From an uncultured Eubacteriales bacterium (GTDB lineage: Bacteria; Bacillota_A; Clostridia; Oscillospirales; Oscillospiraceae), in the NCBI GenBank assembly GCA_949451265.1, contig CASTQR010000007.1:1-20637 (forward strand): DNA of 20,637 nucleotides, given 5' to 3'. Numbering within the stretch: the stretch's first letter is position 1; each line of letters starts with the position of its first letter. A program made the translations under genes and the position numbers. This document shows positions 6,819 through 14,915 of this stretch, one piece after another. A model generated the notes under the pieces. That model was not told the origin of the DNA and ran no database searches. It saw only the letters and a program-made list of their open reading frames with translations.

Positions 6819-8300
6819 TTACAGCGCCCGGAGCTTGGCCAGGATGCTGTTGACAATGCCGTCGATGTCGATGGAGCTGAGGTCGGGGTTCACCCGGCAC
6901 ACGCCGTCCTCGCAGGAGGGCACGCCGGCCCGGATCTCCTCCAGCTCCTTCAGGCCGTGGGCCACGTAGCGCAGGTTCAGCAGGTGCATGGGCCCCACGT
7001 TCTCCGAGGTGGCCGAGCCGCCCACCGCGCCGCAGCCCAGGGTCAGGGAGGGCATCAGGCCGGTGGTGCCGCCGATGCCGCCCAGGGCGCTGGGGGTGTT
7101 CACCAGAATCCGGGAGGCGGGCACCCGGCGGGCGAAGTAGTCCTCGATCTCCTTGTTCTGGGTGTGCATGGAGAAGGTATGGCCCGCCCCCTCGTAGTGG
7201 AGGATCTCGCACACCTTGTCACACACGTCCTTGTAGTCCTTGCCCACGTAGAAGGCCAGGATGGGGCCCAGCTTCTCGTTGGAGTAGGGGTGGCCCCGGC
7301 CCACGCCGGTCTCCCGGGCCACCAGCACCCGGGCGCTGGCGGGCACCTTGGTGAGGCCGGCCAGCTTGGCGATGGTGGCCACGCTGCGGCCCACGATCTC
7401 GGGGTTCATGGTGCCGTTGGCCCGGAGGATGAACCGGCCCAGCTGCTCCCGCTCCGCCTCGTCCAGGAAGTAGGCGCCCTGCTTCTCCATCTCGGCCTGC
7501 ACCGCCACCACCATGTCCTCGTCGCAGATGATGGACTGCTCGGAGGCGCAGATGGTGCCGTTGTCAAAGGTCTTGGAGTCCAGGATGCGCTTGACCGCCA
7601 GGGGCAGGTCGCAGCTCTTTTCCAGGTAGGCGGGGCCGTTGCCCGGGCCCACGCCGATGGCGGGGGTGCCGGAGGAATAGGCCGCGCGGACCATGGCAGA
7701 GCCGCCGGTGGCCAGGATCATGGCCACGTCCCGGTGGCGCATCAGGTTGTCGGTGGCCTCCATGGTGGGGATGGTGATGCAGGAGACCAGATCCTCGTTC
7801 CCGCCCGCCTCGGACACCGCCTGCCGGATGACCTTCACGGTCTCCAGGATGCAGCGCAGGGCGGTAGGGTGGGGGGAGAACACGATGGCGTTGCCCGCCT
7901 TGATGGCGATCTCCGCCTTGTACAGGGCGGTGGAGGTGGGGTTGGTGGACGGGATCAGGCCCGCGATCACCCCCACAGGCACCGCGATGGTGTGGATGCC
8001 CTTGGCGGGATCGCAGTCGATCTCGCCGATGGTTTTCATGCCTTTGATATGCTCGTACACGCCGCGGCTGGCGAAGATGTTTTTGATCACCTTGTCGTCC
8101 ACAATGCCGAACCCGGTGTCCTCGTTGGCCATCTGGGCCAGGCGGCGGGCGTTGCGGACGCCGGCATCGGCGATGGCCCGGACAATCCGGTCCACCTGGG
8201 CCTGGCTCATCTGGGCCAGCTCCCGCTGGGCGGCCTTGGCCGCCTCCACCAGCTCGCGGACCTCCTGCATGGACAGTAAGTCCTTGTCAATTAACTGCAT
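6819..8300 (-). CDS. eutE: EutE-type acetylating acetaldehyde dehydrogenase with C-terminal targeting helix
   Basis: 493 residues. It oxidises the acetaldehyde made by EutBC to acetyl-CoA with CoA and NAD+ in the compartment lumen. The aldehyde dehydrogenase fold is complete: cofactor region PVGVIAGLIPSTNPTST (108-124), FSPHP (141-145), LATGGSAMVRAAY (196-208) and GVGPGNGPAY (216-225). The catalytic cysteine is C251 in DNGTICASEQS, followed by RETGVGRGHPYSNEKLGP and the late segments TPSALGGIGGTTG and SLTLGCGAVGGS. E. coli EutE and PduP have an N-terminal targeting peptide; here the N-terminus leads straight into the domain. Instead, about 50 extra residues at the C-terminus end in the amphipathic LSSIDIDGIVNSILAKLRAL, a likely encapsulation peptide. 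ATG at 8300 with AGAGGAGTGA upstream. It lies 28 bases after the EutK-like gene. Confidence 0.95.
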   Translation of the reverse strand: MQLIDKDLLSMQEVRELVEAAKAAQRELAQMSQAQVDRIVRAIADAGVRNARRLAQMANEDTGFGIVDDKVIKNIFASRGVYEHIKGMKTIGEIDCDPAKGIHTIAVPVGVIAGLIPSTNPTSTALYKAEIAIKAGNAIVFSPHPTALRCILETVKVIRQAVSEAGGNEDLVSCITIPTMEATDNLMRHRDVAMILATGGSAMVRAAYSSGTPAIGVGPGNGPAYLEKSCDLPLAVKRILDSKTFDNGTICASEQSIICDEDMVVAVQAEMEKQGAYFLDEAEREQLGRFILRANGTMNPEIVGRSVATIAKLAGLTKVPASARVLVARETGVGRGHPYSNEKLGPILAFYVGKDYKDVCDKVCEILHYEGAGHTFSMHTQNKEIEDYFARRVPASRILVNTPSALGGIGGTTGLMPSLTLGCGAVGGSATSENVGPMHLLNLRYVAHGLKELEEIRAGVPSCEDGVCRVNPDLSSIDIDGIVNSILAKLRAL

Positions 8301-8328
8301 TTCTCACGTCACTCCTCTGTTCGCCCGG

Positions 8329-8967
8329 TCACGCCTGGCCCCGGCGGGCGGCGCACGCGCGGATCTCGGCCAGCAGCGGCTCCTTCTTGGCGTCCCGGAT
8401 CTCCCGGCGGGTCATGCCCTCCACGCTCAGGGAACGGGCCAGGTTCCGCAGCTGCATCACGGTCATGGCCTCCAGCTCCGCCCCGGTGGGGATGGGGCTG
8501 TCAGGGGCGGCGGCTGCGGGCTTGGGCTGGGGGTCGGGCTCCGGCTTGGCCTCCTCGGCGGGGGGCTCGGGCTGGGGCTCCGGCTCCGGCGGGGCGATGG
8601 GCTCGGGGGGCTGCTCCGGTTCCGGCTCGGGTTCCGGCTCCGGCTGGGGCTCCTCAACGGGGGGCTCCGGCTGGGGCGCGGGGGCCTGGTCCGGCGGGGG
8701 CAGCTCGCCCAGGATGTCCTCCACCTCGCAGTGGGGCCTGGGAATGACATGGACGGAAATGAGCTCGCCCACCCGTTCGGCGGCGGCGGCGCCCGCGTCG
8801 GTGGCGGCCTTTACCGCACCCACGTCGCCCCGCACCATGACGGTGACCAGCCCGCCGCCCACGTGTTCCTTACATTGGAGGGTCACATTGGCGGCCTTCA
8901 CCATGGCGTCAGCCGCCTCAATGGCGGCTACAAGGCCCCTGGTTTCGATCATTCCCAACGCTTTCAT
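8329..8967 (-). CDS. EutK-like BMC-H protein with Pro/Glu linker and Rho_N/SAP-like C-terminal domain
   Basis: 212 residues in three parts. Residues 1-88 are a BMC-H domain very close to the two EutM proteins of the window. Residues 89-160 are a low-complexity linker dominated by Pro and Glu (repeated PEPE and PQPE blocks). Residues 163-206 read [20 protein letters not shown] and on through [17 protein letters not shown], which looks like the helix-extended-helix of SAP or Rho N-terminal domains that bind nucleic acid. Enteric EutK has a BMC domain plus a helix-turn-helix-like tail of a different kind, so this may be a functional analogue. The start ATG at 8967 has GGAGG six bases upstream. 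It lies between eutL and the aldehyde dehydrogenase gene. The tail would face either the lumen or the cytoplasm; which side, and whether it binds RNA or DNA, cannot be told from the sequence. Confidence 0.88.
   Translation of the reverse strand: MKALGMIETRGLVAAIEAADAMVKAANVTLQCKEHVGGGLVTVMVRGDVGAVKAATDAGAAAAERVGELISVHVIPRPHCEVEDILGELPPPDQAPAPQPEPPVEEPQPEPEPEPEPEQPPEPIAPPEPEPQPEPPAEEAKPEPDPQPKPAAAAPDSPIPTGAELEAMTVMQLRNLARSLSVEGMTRREIRDAKKEPLLAEIRACAARRGQA
8488..8703 (-). repeat. degenerate PE/PEPE-coding repeat in the EutK-like linker
   Basis: The linker of the EutK-like protein is encoded by repeated GGCTCCGG/CTCCGGCTCGG-type units (plus-strand reading), giving runs such as [17 protein letters not shown]. 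Such a tract can change length by slippage. It is very acidic and should be extended and disordered. Confidence 0.7.
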
Positions 8968-8991
8968 AAGTACCTCCGTTCAAGCGTGGAA

Positions 8992-9642
8992 TTATTCCAC
9001 GGGACGGTCGGCAACAGCCTCCACGGCGGCGGCGAACGCGTCGCAGGCGGACTTGCAGGCGGACTGGCTGCCGGTGAGCAGGGCGCCGCCGAAGTTGGTC
9101 TCGGAGGGGGGCGCGTACAGCACGCACATACGCACGTCGGCGGCCTTCAGCGCGGCATCCACGCCGTACATGGCCTCCAGCGGGGGGGCGATCAGGTAGG
9201 CGATGGCCTCGCCCTCGGCAATGCCGCAGCCCTCGGACAGATAGGAGCCGGTGCGGGAGATGCAGTGGGCGTAGTAGCACACGCTGTCCTCGTCGTTGGC
9301 GGAGACGAAGTGGCAGACGTTCTCGATCATGTCCACCGCGGCGTCCAGGCCGGCCTTGGCCTCGGCGGGGTTGGGAGCGGCCAGGATGCCGATGATCTCG
9401 CCGGCCAGGGCGGTGTTGGCGTTGGCGGCGCCGGCGTAGAAGCTCTTGGCGTAGACCACCTTGCAGTCGGCCTTCTTGGTGGCCTCGTCCAGGGCGGTGT
9501 AGGTCACGTCATCGCAGTCGGCGGTGATGAGGGCCAGGGACTTCTGATCGGGGGTGAGCCCCAGCTCCTTGGCCATATCGGGGGCGACGTTGGGGATCAG
9601 ACGGGTGGCTAATACCTTTGCAGGCAGCGGATCGCGTTTCAT
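8992..9642 (-). CDS. eutL: EutL, tandem-BMC trimeric shell protein with gated pore
   Basis: 216 residues against about 219 for enteric EutL. Two permuted BMC domains form trimers whose large central pore can open, and which bind ethanolamine in small pores. The N-terminus MKRDPLPAKVLATRLIPNVA, the stretch LTPDQKSLALITADCDDVTY and the segments AGEIIGILAAPNPAEAKAGL and YCAHCISRTGSYL-like (here YYAHCISRTGSYLSEGCGIA) are typical. ATG at 9642 with GGGAGGAAA upstream. It follows eutC by 19 bases and precedes the EutK-like gene by 24, the same order as eutC-eutL-eutK in enteric bacteria. Confidence 0.96.
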   Translation of the reverse strand: MKRDPLPAKVLATRLIPNVAPDMAKELGLTPDQKSLALITADCDDVTYTALDEATKKADCKVVYAKSFYAGAANANTALAGEIIGILAAPNPAEAKAGLDAAVDMIENVCHFVSANDEDSVCYYAHCISRTGSYLSEGCGIAEGEAIAYLIAPPLEAMYGVDAALKAADVRMCVLYAPPSETNFGGALLTGSQSACKSACDAFAAAVEAVADRPVE

Positions 9643-9661
9643 GATAAATTTCCTCCCTCTG

Positions 9662-10546
9662 TTACAGTTTCAGATCGGTGCCGCTGGCCTTCTTCTCCAG
9701 CATGATCTTGATGATCTCGGCGATGTGGGCGCCGGCCTCGGCGGGGATGGTGCCGGAGCGGTGGATGTTGGACACCACGGTGCGGCGGGCCTCGGGCATA
9801 CCCACGGTGGCCTTGTAGACGATGTAGGCGGACATGGACTCGGCGGTGATCAGGCCCGGACGCTCACCGATGAGGGTACACGTCACGTCGGCGCCGGTCA
9901 GCTCGGAGATCTCGTCCATCACGCCCACGCGGCCGTACTTCACGAAGAAGGGAGTGCCCACGTCGATGCGGTAGCTCTCCAGGCCCTGAAGGATGGCGGG
10001 GAGCAGGTCGCCGATGTTGGCGGCCACGGAGGCGGAAGAAAGGCCGTCGGACACGTAGATCTGGACGGTGGGGTTCTTCTTGGCCTTGGCCTTGATGGTC
10101 TCCACGGCCTCGGGGCTGAGCTTGCGGCCCAGGTCGGGGCGGGTGAGGTAGGTGTCCTTGTCGGGGCACTGGGTCTGGACGGTCCACAGGCCCATCTTCT
10201 CCACGAACTCGGCGTCCACGTCGTTGAACACGGCGTCCTGGGCGGCGGAGTGGGCGGCGCGGAACTCCAGCTGGGGCAGGGTCAGGTAACGGGCCCCGGC
10301 CCGGCCGATGCCCAGGCGGCAGGGGGCGTTGTACTTCAGCTCGGCGTATTCCTCGCCGTGCTCCGGGTTCTTCACCAGGTACTGGGTGCGGATGTCGATG
10401 GCGGTCACGTCGGGCAGCTCGCCGTCCTCCACCGGGGAGGACTGGACGGCCTGCGCCACGGCCTGGGCCGCCGCCGGCGCGGTGGCGGAGGTGCCCAGCT
10501 CGGAGAGTACCTGTTCGATGATGGCGCGCAGATCTTTCTCGTTCAT
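9662..10546 (-). CDS. eutC: EutC, ethanolamine ammonia-lyase small subunit
   Basis: 294 residues, matching the enteric protein (about 295). With EutB it forms the adenosylcobalamin-dependent lyase that turns ethanolamine into acetaldehyde and ammonia. Residues 1-18, MNEKDLRAIIEQVLSELG, form an amphipathic helix followed by an Ala-rich linker (19-40), the known type of encapsulation signal that takes EutBC into the shell. The cobalamin-binding core follows from about residue 65 (APCRLGIGRAGARYLT, QIYVSDGLSSASVAAN, LIGERPGLITAESMSAYIVY, VVSNIHRSGTIPAEAGAHIA). ATG at 10546 with AAAGGAGG upstream. It lies 16 bases after eutB, so the two subunits are made together. Confidence 0.97.
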   Translation of the reverse strand: MNEKDLRAIIEQVLSELGTSATAPAAAQAVAQAVQSSPVEDGELPDVTAIDIRTQYLVKNPEHGEEYAELKYNAPCRLGIGRAGARYLTLPQLEFRAAHSAAQDAVFNDVDAEFVEKMGLWTVQTQCPDKDTYLTRPDLGRKLSPEAVETIKAKAKKNPTVQIYVSDGLSSASVAANIGDLLPAILQGLESYRIDVGTPFFVKYGRVGVMDEISELTGADVTCTLIGERPGLITAESMSAYIVYKATVGMPEARRTVVSNIHRSGTIPAEAGAHIAEIIKIMLEKKASGTDLKL

Positions 10547-10562
10547 TGATTTCCAGCCTCCT

Positions 10563-11933
10563 TTACTTCGTCATGAACACGGAAGCGTCGCCGGCGCGGC
10601 CGGTCAGCTTGCCGTTCTCGGAGAAGCCCATCTTCTCCAGCCACTGGTCGAACTCCTTGATGGGACGCAGGCCAAAGACCTCGCGCAGCGCGGCGGCCTC
10701 ATGGTAGCCGGTGCACTGGTACATCAGCATACAGTCGTCGCCCTGGGGCACGCCCATGACGTAGTTGCAGCCGGCCGCCACCAGCAGGGTGGCCAGGTTC
10801 TCGATGTCGTTCTGGTCGGCCTTCATGTGGTTGGTGTAGCAGGCGTCGCAGCCCATGGGGATGCCGCTGAGCTTGCCCATGAAGTGGTCCTCCAGGCCGG
10901 CGCGGGTGACCTGCTTGGAATCGTACAGGTACTCGGGGCCGATGAAGCCGACGACAGTGTTCACCAGGAAGGGCTTGAAGTGGCGGCCGAAGCCGTAGCA
11001 GCGGGCCTCCATGGTCACCTGGTCCCAGCCGTTGTGGGCCTCGGAGGACAGCTCGGAGCCCTGGCCGGTCTCGAAGTACATCACGTTGGGGCCGGTGCAG
11101 GTGCCGCGGGTCAGCATGGTCTGGCGGCCCTCCTCCAGCATCTGGGCGGTGAGGCCGAAGGCCTCGTTGCCCTTCTGGGAGCCGGCAATGGACTGGAACA
11201 TCAGGTCAAGAGGAGCGCCGAACTTGTTGGCGGCCTCGGTCTGGGTGGTGACGTGGGCCAGCACGCAGATCTGGGTGGGGACTTCCCACTTGTTCTTGAA
11301 CTCGTCCAGCATCTTCAGCAGGCGGGCCACGCTCTCCACGGAGTCGTCCACGGGGTTGATGCCGATGACGGCGTCGCCGCAGCCCAGGGACAGGCCCTCC
11401 ATCACGGAGGCGATAACGCCCTTGGGGTCGTCGGTGGTGTGGTTGGGCTGGAGGCGGGCGGAGAAGGTGCCGGGCAGGCCGATGGTGGTATTGCAGTGGG
11501 CGCTGACGCGGATCTTCTTGGCCGCGTAGATCAGGTCCAGATTGCTCATCAGCTTGCACACGCCGGCCACGCACTCGGAGGTCAGGCCCCGGGAGGCGCG
11601 CTTGATCATCTCGCCGGTGGTCTTGTCGTCCAGCAGCCACTCGCGGAACTCGGCCACGGTCATGTTCTTGAAGCTGTTGAAAATGGTCTCGTTCAGGTCG
11701 TCCTGGATGATGCGGGTCACCTCGTCCTCCTCATAGGGGACGGCGGGGCAGTTGCGCAGATCGTTGAGCGTCAGGTTGGACAGAACCACCTTGGCAGCGA
11801 CCCGTTCCTCCGCGGTTTCGGCGGCGATGCCTGCCAGCTTGTCGCCGGATTTTTCCTCGTTTGCCTTGGCCATGACCTCGCGGATGGATTTGAACTCGTA
11901 GACATGGCCGAACAGCCTGGTTTTGAGAATCAC
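10563..11933 (-). CDS. eutB: EutB, ethanolamine ammonia-lyase large subunit
   Basis: 456 residues, against about 453 in enteric bacteria. This TIM-barrel subunit holds the substrate and catalyses the radical deamination of ethanolamine together with EutC and adenosylcobalamin. The N-terminus ILKTRLFGHVYEFKSIREVM matches E. coli EutB nearly residue for residue as I remember it. Later family stretches include VSAHCNTTIGLPGTFSARLQ, GDAVIGINPVDDSVESVARL, CVLAHVTTQTEAANKFGAPL, MYFETGQGSELSSEAHNG and MGVPQGDDCMLMYQ. The start is GTG at 11933; GAGGGGTGA lies several bases upstream. It follows eutA by 26 bases. Nothing is missing, so the enzyme should be active if cobalamin is available. Confidence 0.98.
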   Translation of the reverse strand: MILKTRLFGHVYEFKSIREVMAKANEEKSGDKLAGIAAETAEERVAAKVVLSNLTLNDLRNCPAVPYEEDEVTRIIQDDLNETIFNSFKNMTVAEFREWLLDDKTTGEMIKRASRGLTSECVAGVCKLMSNLDLIYAAKKIRVSAHCNTTIGLPGTFSARLQPNHTTDDPKGVIASVMEGLSLGCGDAVIGINPVDDSVESVARLLKMLDEFKNKWEVPTQICVLAHVTTQTEAANKFGAPLDLMFQSIAGSQKGNEAFGLTAQMLEEGRQTMLTRGTCTGPNVMYFETGQGSELSSEAHNGWDQVTMEARCYGFGRHFKPFLVNTVVGFIGPEYLYDSKQVTRAGLEDHFMGKLSGIPMGCDACYTNHMKADQNDIENLATLLVAAGCNYVMGVPQGDDCMLMYQCTGYHEAAALREVFGLRPIKEFDQWLEKMGFSENGKLTGRAGDASVFMTK

Positions 11934-11959
11934 TTTTTTTCACCCCTCATAATTGTTCG

Positions 11960-13390
11960 TCAAGAATTGAATACCAGTGTCTTGATCACCACAGGCAGAA
12001 CCTGCCCACCGGCCACCGGCTCCCCGATGTCGATGTAGTCGCCGTTGGCGGTGTGGATGCCGTCGATGCAGATCACGGGCTTTTCGTGCCGCAGCATCAC
12101 ATTCAGCGCGTTGCCCAGCACCTTGCCCACATCGTTTTCCACCACCACGATGAGCGGGAACCTGCTGTCTATCACCTCCTTTGCGGATTCGATGATTGCC
12201 GCCGCCAGCGCCTGGACTTCCGCAAAGCTGGTGCGTTTTTCCCCGGCGAAGGCGATGGCGATCTGCTCGATCTTGCCCTCCGGCATATGCAGCGGCAGTT
12301 GATATGCGATAGAGGCCTTCAGCGTCTCCAGCAACGCCTCGTCCTCAGCGGAGACTTTCAGAATGGGCACGTTTTTCACCGGCAGCATACTGGAATCGTA
12401 GCGGATGGTGCTGCCGCTCACGTCGGTGGCGTGGGTGCCCGCCCCCACCACCGTGGCCCGGATGGTCTCCAGGGCGGGCAGGCGCTCCACCCTGGACAGA
12501 TCCGGGTCCTCCCGGATGGCCCGGCCCAGCAGCACGCCGATGTCCCCATAGCGGAATACGTCGCCGGGCACGTCCTGGTATACGCAGTCGGCCACGCCGC
12601 CGGAGAAGGTGACGGCCTTCACCGGGGGCTGGGGGGACAGGGGCTTTCCCGCGTTGGTGTACAGCCCCTTGTGCTCCCCGTCCGCCTGGGTCAGGTGGAG
12701 GGCCTGGGCCAGCTGGTTCGCCATGAGCCGGCAGATCTGGAGGAGCACCTCCGGGTCGGCCCGGTTTCCGGCGGAGATCTGGATGCCGTGGCGGTTGGCC
12801 AGGGCCTGTATTTTGGGATAGACATAAGTAATCTGCCCGTCGGCCACCTTGATGAGCCGCCCGCCGATGTCCAGGCAGCAGGCGCCCTTGAGGACGCCGG
12901 TGTCGTACAGGGCGATATTGCTGGTGCCGCCGCCCACGTCCAGGTTGGCCACCGGGATGCGGCGCTGCTTGGACAGGGCGTCCGCCCCCGCCCCACGGGC
13001 GGAGAGGACGGACTCCAGGTCGGGGCCCGCCGTGGCCACCACGAAGTCCCCCGCCATGTCGGACAGGGCGGCCAGCACCTCGTTGGCGTTCTGCTTCCGG
13101 GCGGTCTCGCCGGTGATGATCACCGCGCCGGTCTGGATGTCGCTGGGCTTCATGCCGCCGGAGGCGTACTCCCGGCGGACAATGTCCTTCACCGCCTCCG
13201 CGTCGATCTCCGTGGGGGATTTCAGGGGGGTGAAGTAGATGGGGCTGCGGTACACGACCTCCTTGTCCACAATGTCGATCTTGGGGGCCATATAGCTCAC
13301 CGCCTGGTTTTCCAGGGTGAGGCGGCTGAAGATCAGCTGCGTGGTGGAGGTGCCGATGTCGATGCCCGCGCTGAGAATGACTTCATGCAA
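11960..13390 (-). CDS. eutA: EutA, reactivating factor for ethanolamine ammonia-lyase
   Basis: About 476 residues from a TTG at 13390 (enteric EutA is about 467). EutA is an actin/Hsp70-fold ATPase that exchanges damaged cobalamin out of EutBC. Signatures are ILSAGIDIGTSTTQLIFSRL at the N-terminus, VANLDVGGGTSNIALYDTGV in the second phosphate loop, FSGGVADCVY, and the C-terminal VIKTLVF. I prefer the TTG because GGGTGG lies five bases upstream and the product starts MHEVILSAGIDIGTS, close to the family. The first in-frame ATG, at 13444, would add 18 residues (MLWTAFFPYF...) encoded inside the terminator-like hairpin before the gene, which is unlikely. The leader (13425-13500) may be controlled by EutV. 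Confidence 0.94.
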   Translation of the reverse strand: MHEVILSAGIDIGTSTTQLIFSRLTLENQAVSYMAPKIDIVDKEVVYRSPIYFTPLKSPTEIDAEAVKDIVRREYASGGMKPSDIQTGAVIITGETARKQNANEVLAALSDMAGDFVVATAGPDLESVLSARGAGADALSKQRRIPVANLDVGGGTSNIALYDTGVLKGACCLDIGGRLIKVADGQITYVYPKIQALANRHGIQISAGNRADPEVLLQICRLMANQLAQALHLTQADGEHKGLYTNAGKPLSPQPPVKAVTFSGGVADCVYQDVPGDVFRYGDIGVLLGRAIREDPDLSRVERLPALETIRATVVGAGTHATDVSGSTIRYDSSMLPVKNVPILKVSAEDEALLETLKASIAYQLPLHMPEGKIEQIAIAFAGEKRTSFAEVQALAAAIIESAKEVIDSRFPLIVVVENDVGKVLGNALNVMLRHEKPVICIDGIHTANGDYIDIGEPVAGGQVLPVVIKTLVFNS

Positions 13391-13424
13391 AATAACCACC
13401 CACTTTTTGGTAATGAAGTATGGG

Positions 13425-13474
13425 AAAAAAGCAGTCCAAAGCAAGGGGGACCTTTCCCCCTGTGCCCGGGCTGC
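13425..13474 (-). terminator. terminator-like hairpin in the eutW-eutA gap, possible EutV site
   Basis: On the transcript, GCAG (13474-13471) pairs with CTGC (13434-13431) directly before six U (13430-13425). The two sides continue to align through mismatches and GU pairs to an inner stem GGGGG/CCCCC (13445-13460). The inner loop is AAAGGU, six bases with A at position 2 and G at 4. That fits the loop of the AGCAANGRRGCUY motif I recall for E. faecalis EutV targets. eutA is one of the genes with such a leader there. A second hairpin of the pair is not convincing here (13474-13500 has only a six-pair stem with a 15-base loop). Confidence 0.55.
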
Positions 13475-13500
13475 GCCGCTCCAAGCGAGATCCGGCGGCG

Positions 13501-14910
13501 TTACGTCACGCCGTCGGGGTTGGTCAGCTGGTTCCGGAAATCAAAGGTGACCTGGGTGCCGTTCGGGCCGGACTCGATGTCCAGGCTGCCGAACAGCTTA
13601 TCCTCCACCAGGGTCTGGACGATGGACAGGCCCAGGGATTTGGAGGAGTCCTGCACGTTGAAACCCCGGCCGTTGTCGATGACCTGGATGCGGGAGTAGA
13701 GATCCCCCCGGGTCATGACGATGCGGACCAGGCCCCGGCTGTCCGGCTCAAAGGCGTACTTCATGGCGTTTTGCAGCAGCTCGTTTACCACCAGGGCCAC
13801 CGAGGTGCCCACGTCGGAGTCCACCGTGAAGTCGCCCCCCTCCAGGGAGACGGCCACCTTGAAGTGGGGGCCGGCGCAGGAGCGCAGGGCGTTGCTGCGG
13901 ATGTTGCGGACCACGTCGCTGAGGAGCACCTCGTCCATGCCACTCTGGGCCAGCAGCTCGTGGGTGCTGGCGATGGCGATGATCCGGTTCATGCTCTCCT
14001 CCAGCACCTTGCGGGTTTCCGGGCTGTCGGAGCGCCGGGTCTGGAGCCGGAGGAGGCTGGCGATGGTCTGGAGGTTGTTCTTCACCCGGTGGTGCATCTC
14101 CTTCACCGCCACGGACTTGAGGATGAGGGCCTTTTCCTGTTCCCGCCGCCAGGTGAGGTCCCGGATGACCAGAACAAAGGCCATATTGGGAGCCCCCAGG
14201 GGGATGCACTTCACGTCCAGCACATAGCGGCCTACCTCGACCTCCATGTGGGATCCCTCGCAGGCGGGGTCGGCGTTCACCAGGAACACGTTGTCATAGG
14301 GCTGGCCCAGCACGTCATCGATATAGCCCAGCTTCTGGTACAGCTCCCTGGCCAGGGAGTTGCGGAAGGTGATGATGCCCGCGTCGTTGACGATCAGCAG
14401 GGCCTCGTCAATGCACTCCGTCAGCCAGTTGTTCTCCGGCATGATCCGGGTGAAGCCGCCGGAGATGGCCTCGTAGCTCTGCTGGGCGGACTGGAGGCGC
14501 TGGCTGGTGAACACCTTCTCGTCGATGTGCCGCTCCTGTATGAGCACACCGATGATATGGTCCCCGTTGCGGATGGGCTCCACCGACTGGATGGTGCGGC
14601 GGTTCTCCTGGGTGACGGCCTTCATCTGCTTGGTGCTGACCCCCAGGCGGCAGGTGCGGGCCACGGCGGGCTCGTTCTCCGCCTTGGCCAGCATACCCAC
14701 CACCGACTTCTGGTAGGAGGAGGGGAAGCCGGAGGGCTTGGCCTCCGCCACCACGATGGAGTCGGCGTTCCGGCAGGGGCAGTCGATGAAGATGTCCGCG
14801 TTGGTCAGGTCGGCGATGGTTGGCAAAAACGGGGCCAGGGCTTCGATGGTGGAGATCTCGTCCTCGGTGAGGGTGGTGTATTTGTGGCAGAGATCGCGGA
14901 TGACGCCCAC
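13501..14910 (-). CDS. eutW: EutW, ethanolamine-sensing histidine kinase
   Basis: 469 residues, soluble, with no membrane segment. An N-terminal H_kinase_N-type sensor domain (about 1-140, with the Cys pair FIDCPCRN at 44/46 as commonly seen) is followed by a PAS domain (about 155-255). Next come a HisKA_2 segment with EMHHRVKNNLQTIASLLRLQ (His273/274) and an HATPase domain with N-box VVNELLQNA (N376) and G1 box DNGRGF (D412-F417). In E. faecalis EutW senses ethanolamine and phosphorylates EutV. GTG start at 14910, with AAGGAGGGG eight bases upstream inside the eutV end; the gap to eutV is five bases. The C-terminus ends with a complete ATP lid region (LGLSIVQTLVE, GTQVTFDF). Nothing is missing. 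Confidence 0.96.
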   Translation of the reverse strand: MGVIRDLCHKYTTLTEDEISTIEALAPFLPTIADLTNADIFIDCPCRNADSIVVAEAKPSGFPSSYQKSVVGMLAKAENEPAVARTCRLGVSTKQMKAVTQENRRTIQSVEPIRNGDHIIGVLIQERHIDEKVFTSQRLQSAQQSYEAISGGFTRIMPENNWLTECIDEALLIVNDAGIITFRNSLARELYQKLGYIDDVLGQPYDNVFLVNADPACEGSHMEVEVGRYVLDVKCIPLGAPNMAFVLVIRDLTWRREQEKALILKSVAVKEMHHRVKNNLQTIASLLRLQTRRSDSPETRKVLEESMNRIIAIASTHELLAQSGMDEVLLSDVVRNIRSNALRSCAGPHFKVAVSLEGGDFTVDSDVGTSVALVVNELLQNAMKYAFEPDSRGLVRIVMTRGDLYSRIQVIDNGRGFNVQDSSKSLGLSIVQTLVEDKLFGSLDIESGPNGTQVTFDFRNQLTNPDGVT

Positions 14911-14915
14911 CTTGC

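Noticed and set aside
8488..8703. CRISPR-like or tandem DNA repeat
   Set aside because: Units are short, uneven and in frame with a protein linker; there are no spacers.
8387..9199. Plus-strand Gly/Ser-repeat frame opposite the Pro/Glu linker
   Set aside because: The repeat is the complement of the PE-coding tract of the EutK-like gene; no ribosome site or promoter was seen.
13391..13444. Upstream ATG start for eutA adding MLWTAFFPYF
   Set aside because: The added residues are encoded in the terminator-like leader, have no ribosome site and do not match EutA N-termini.
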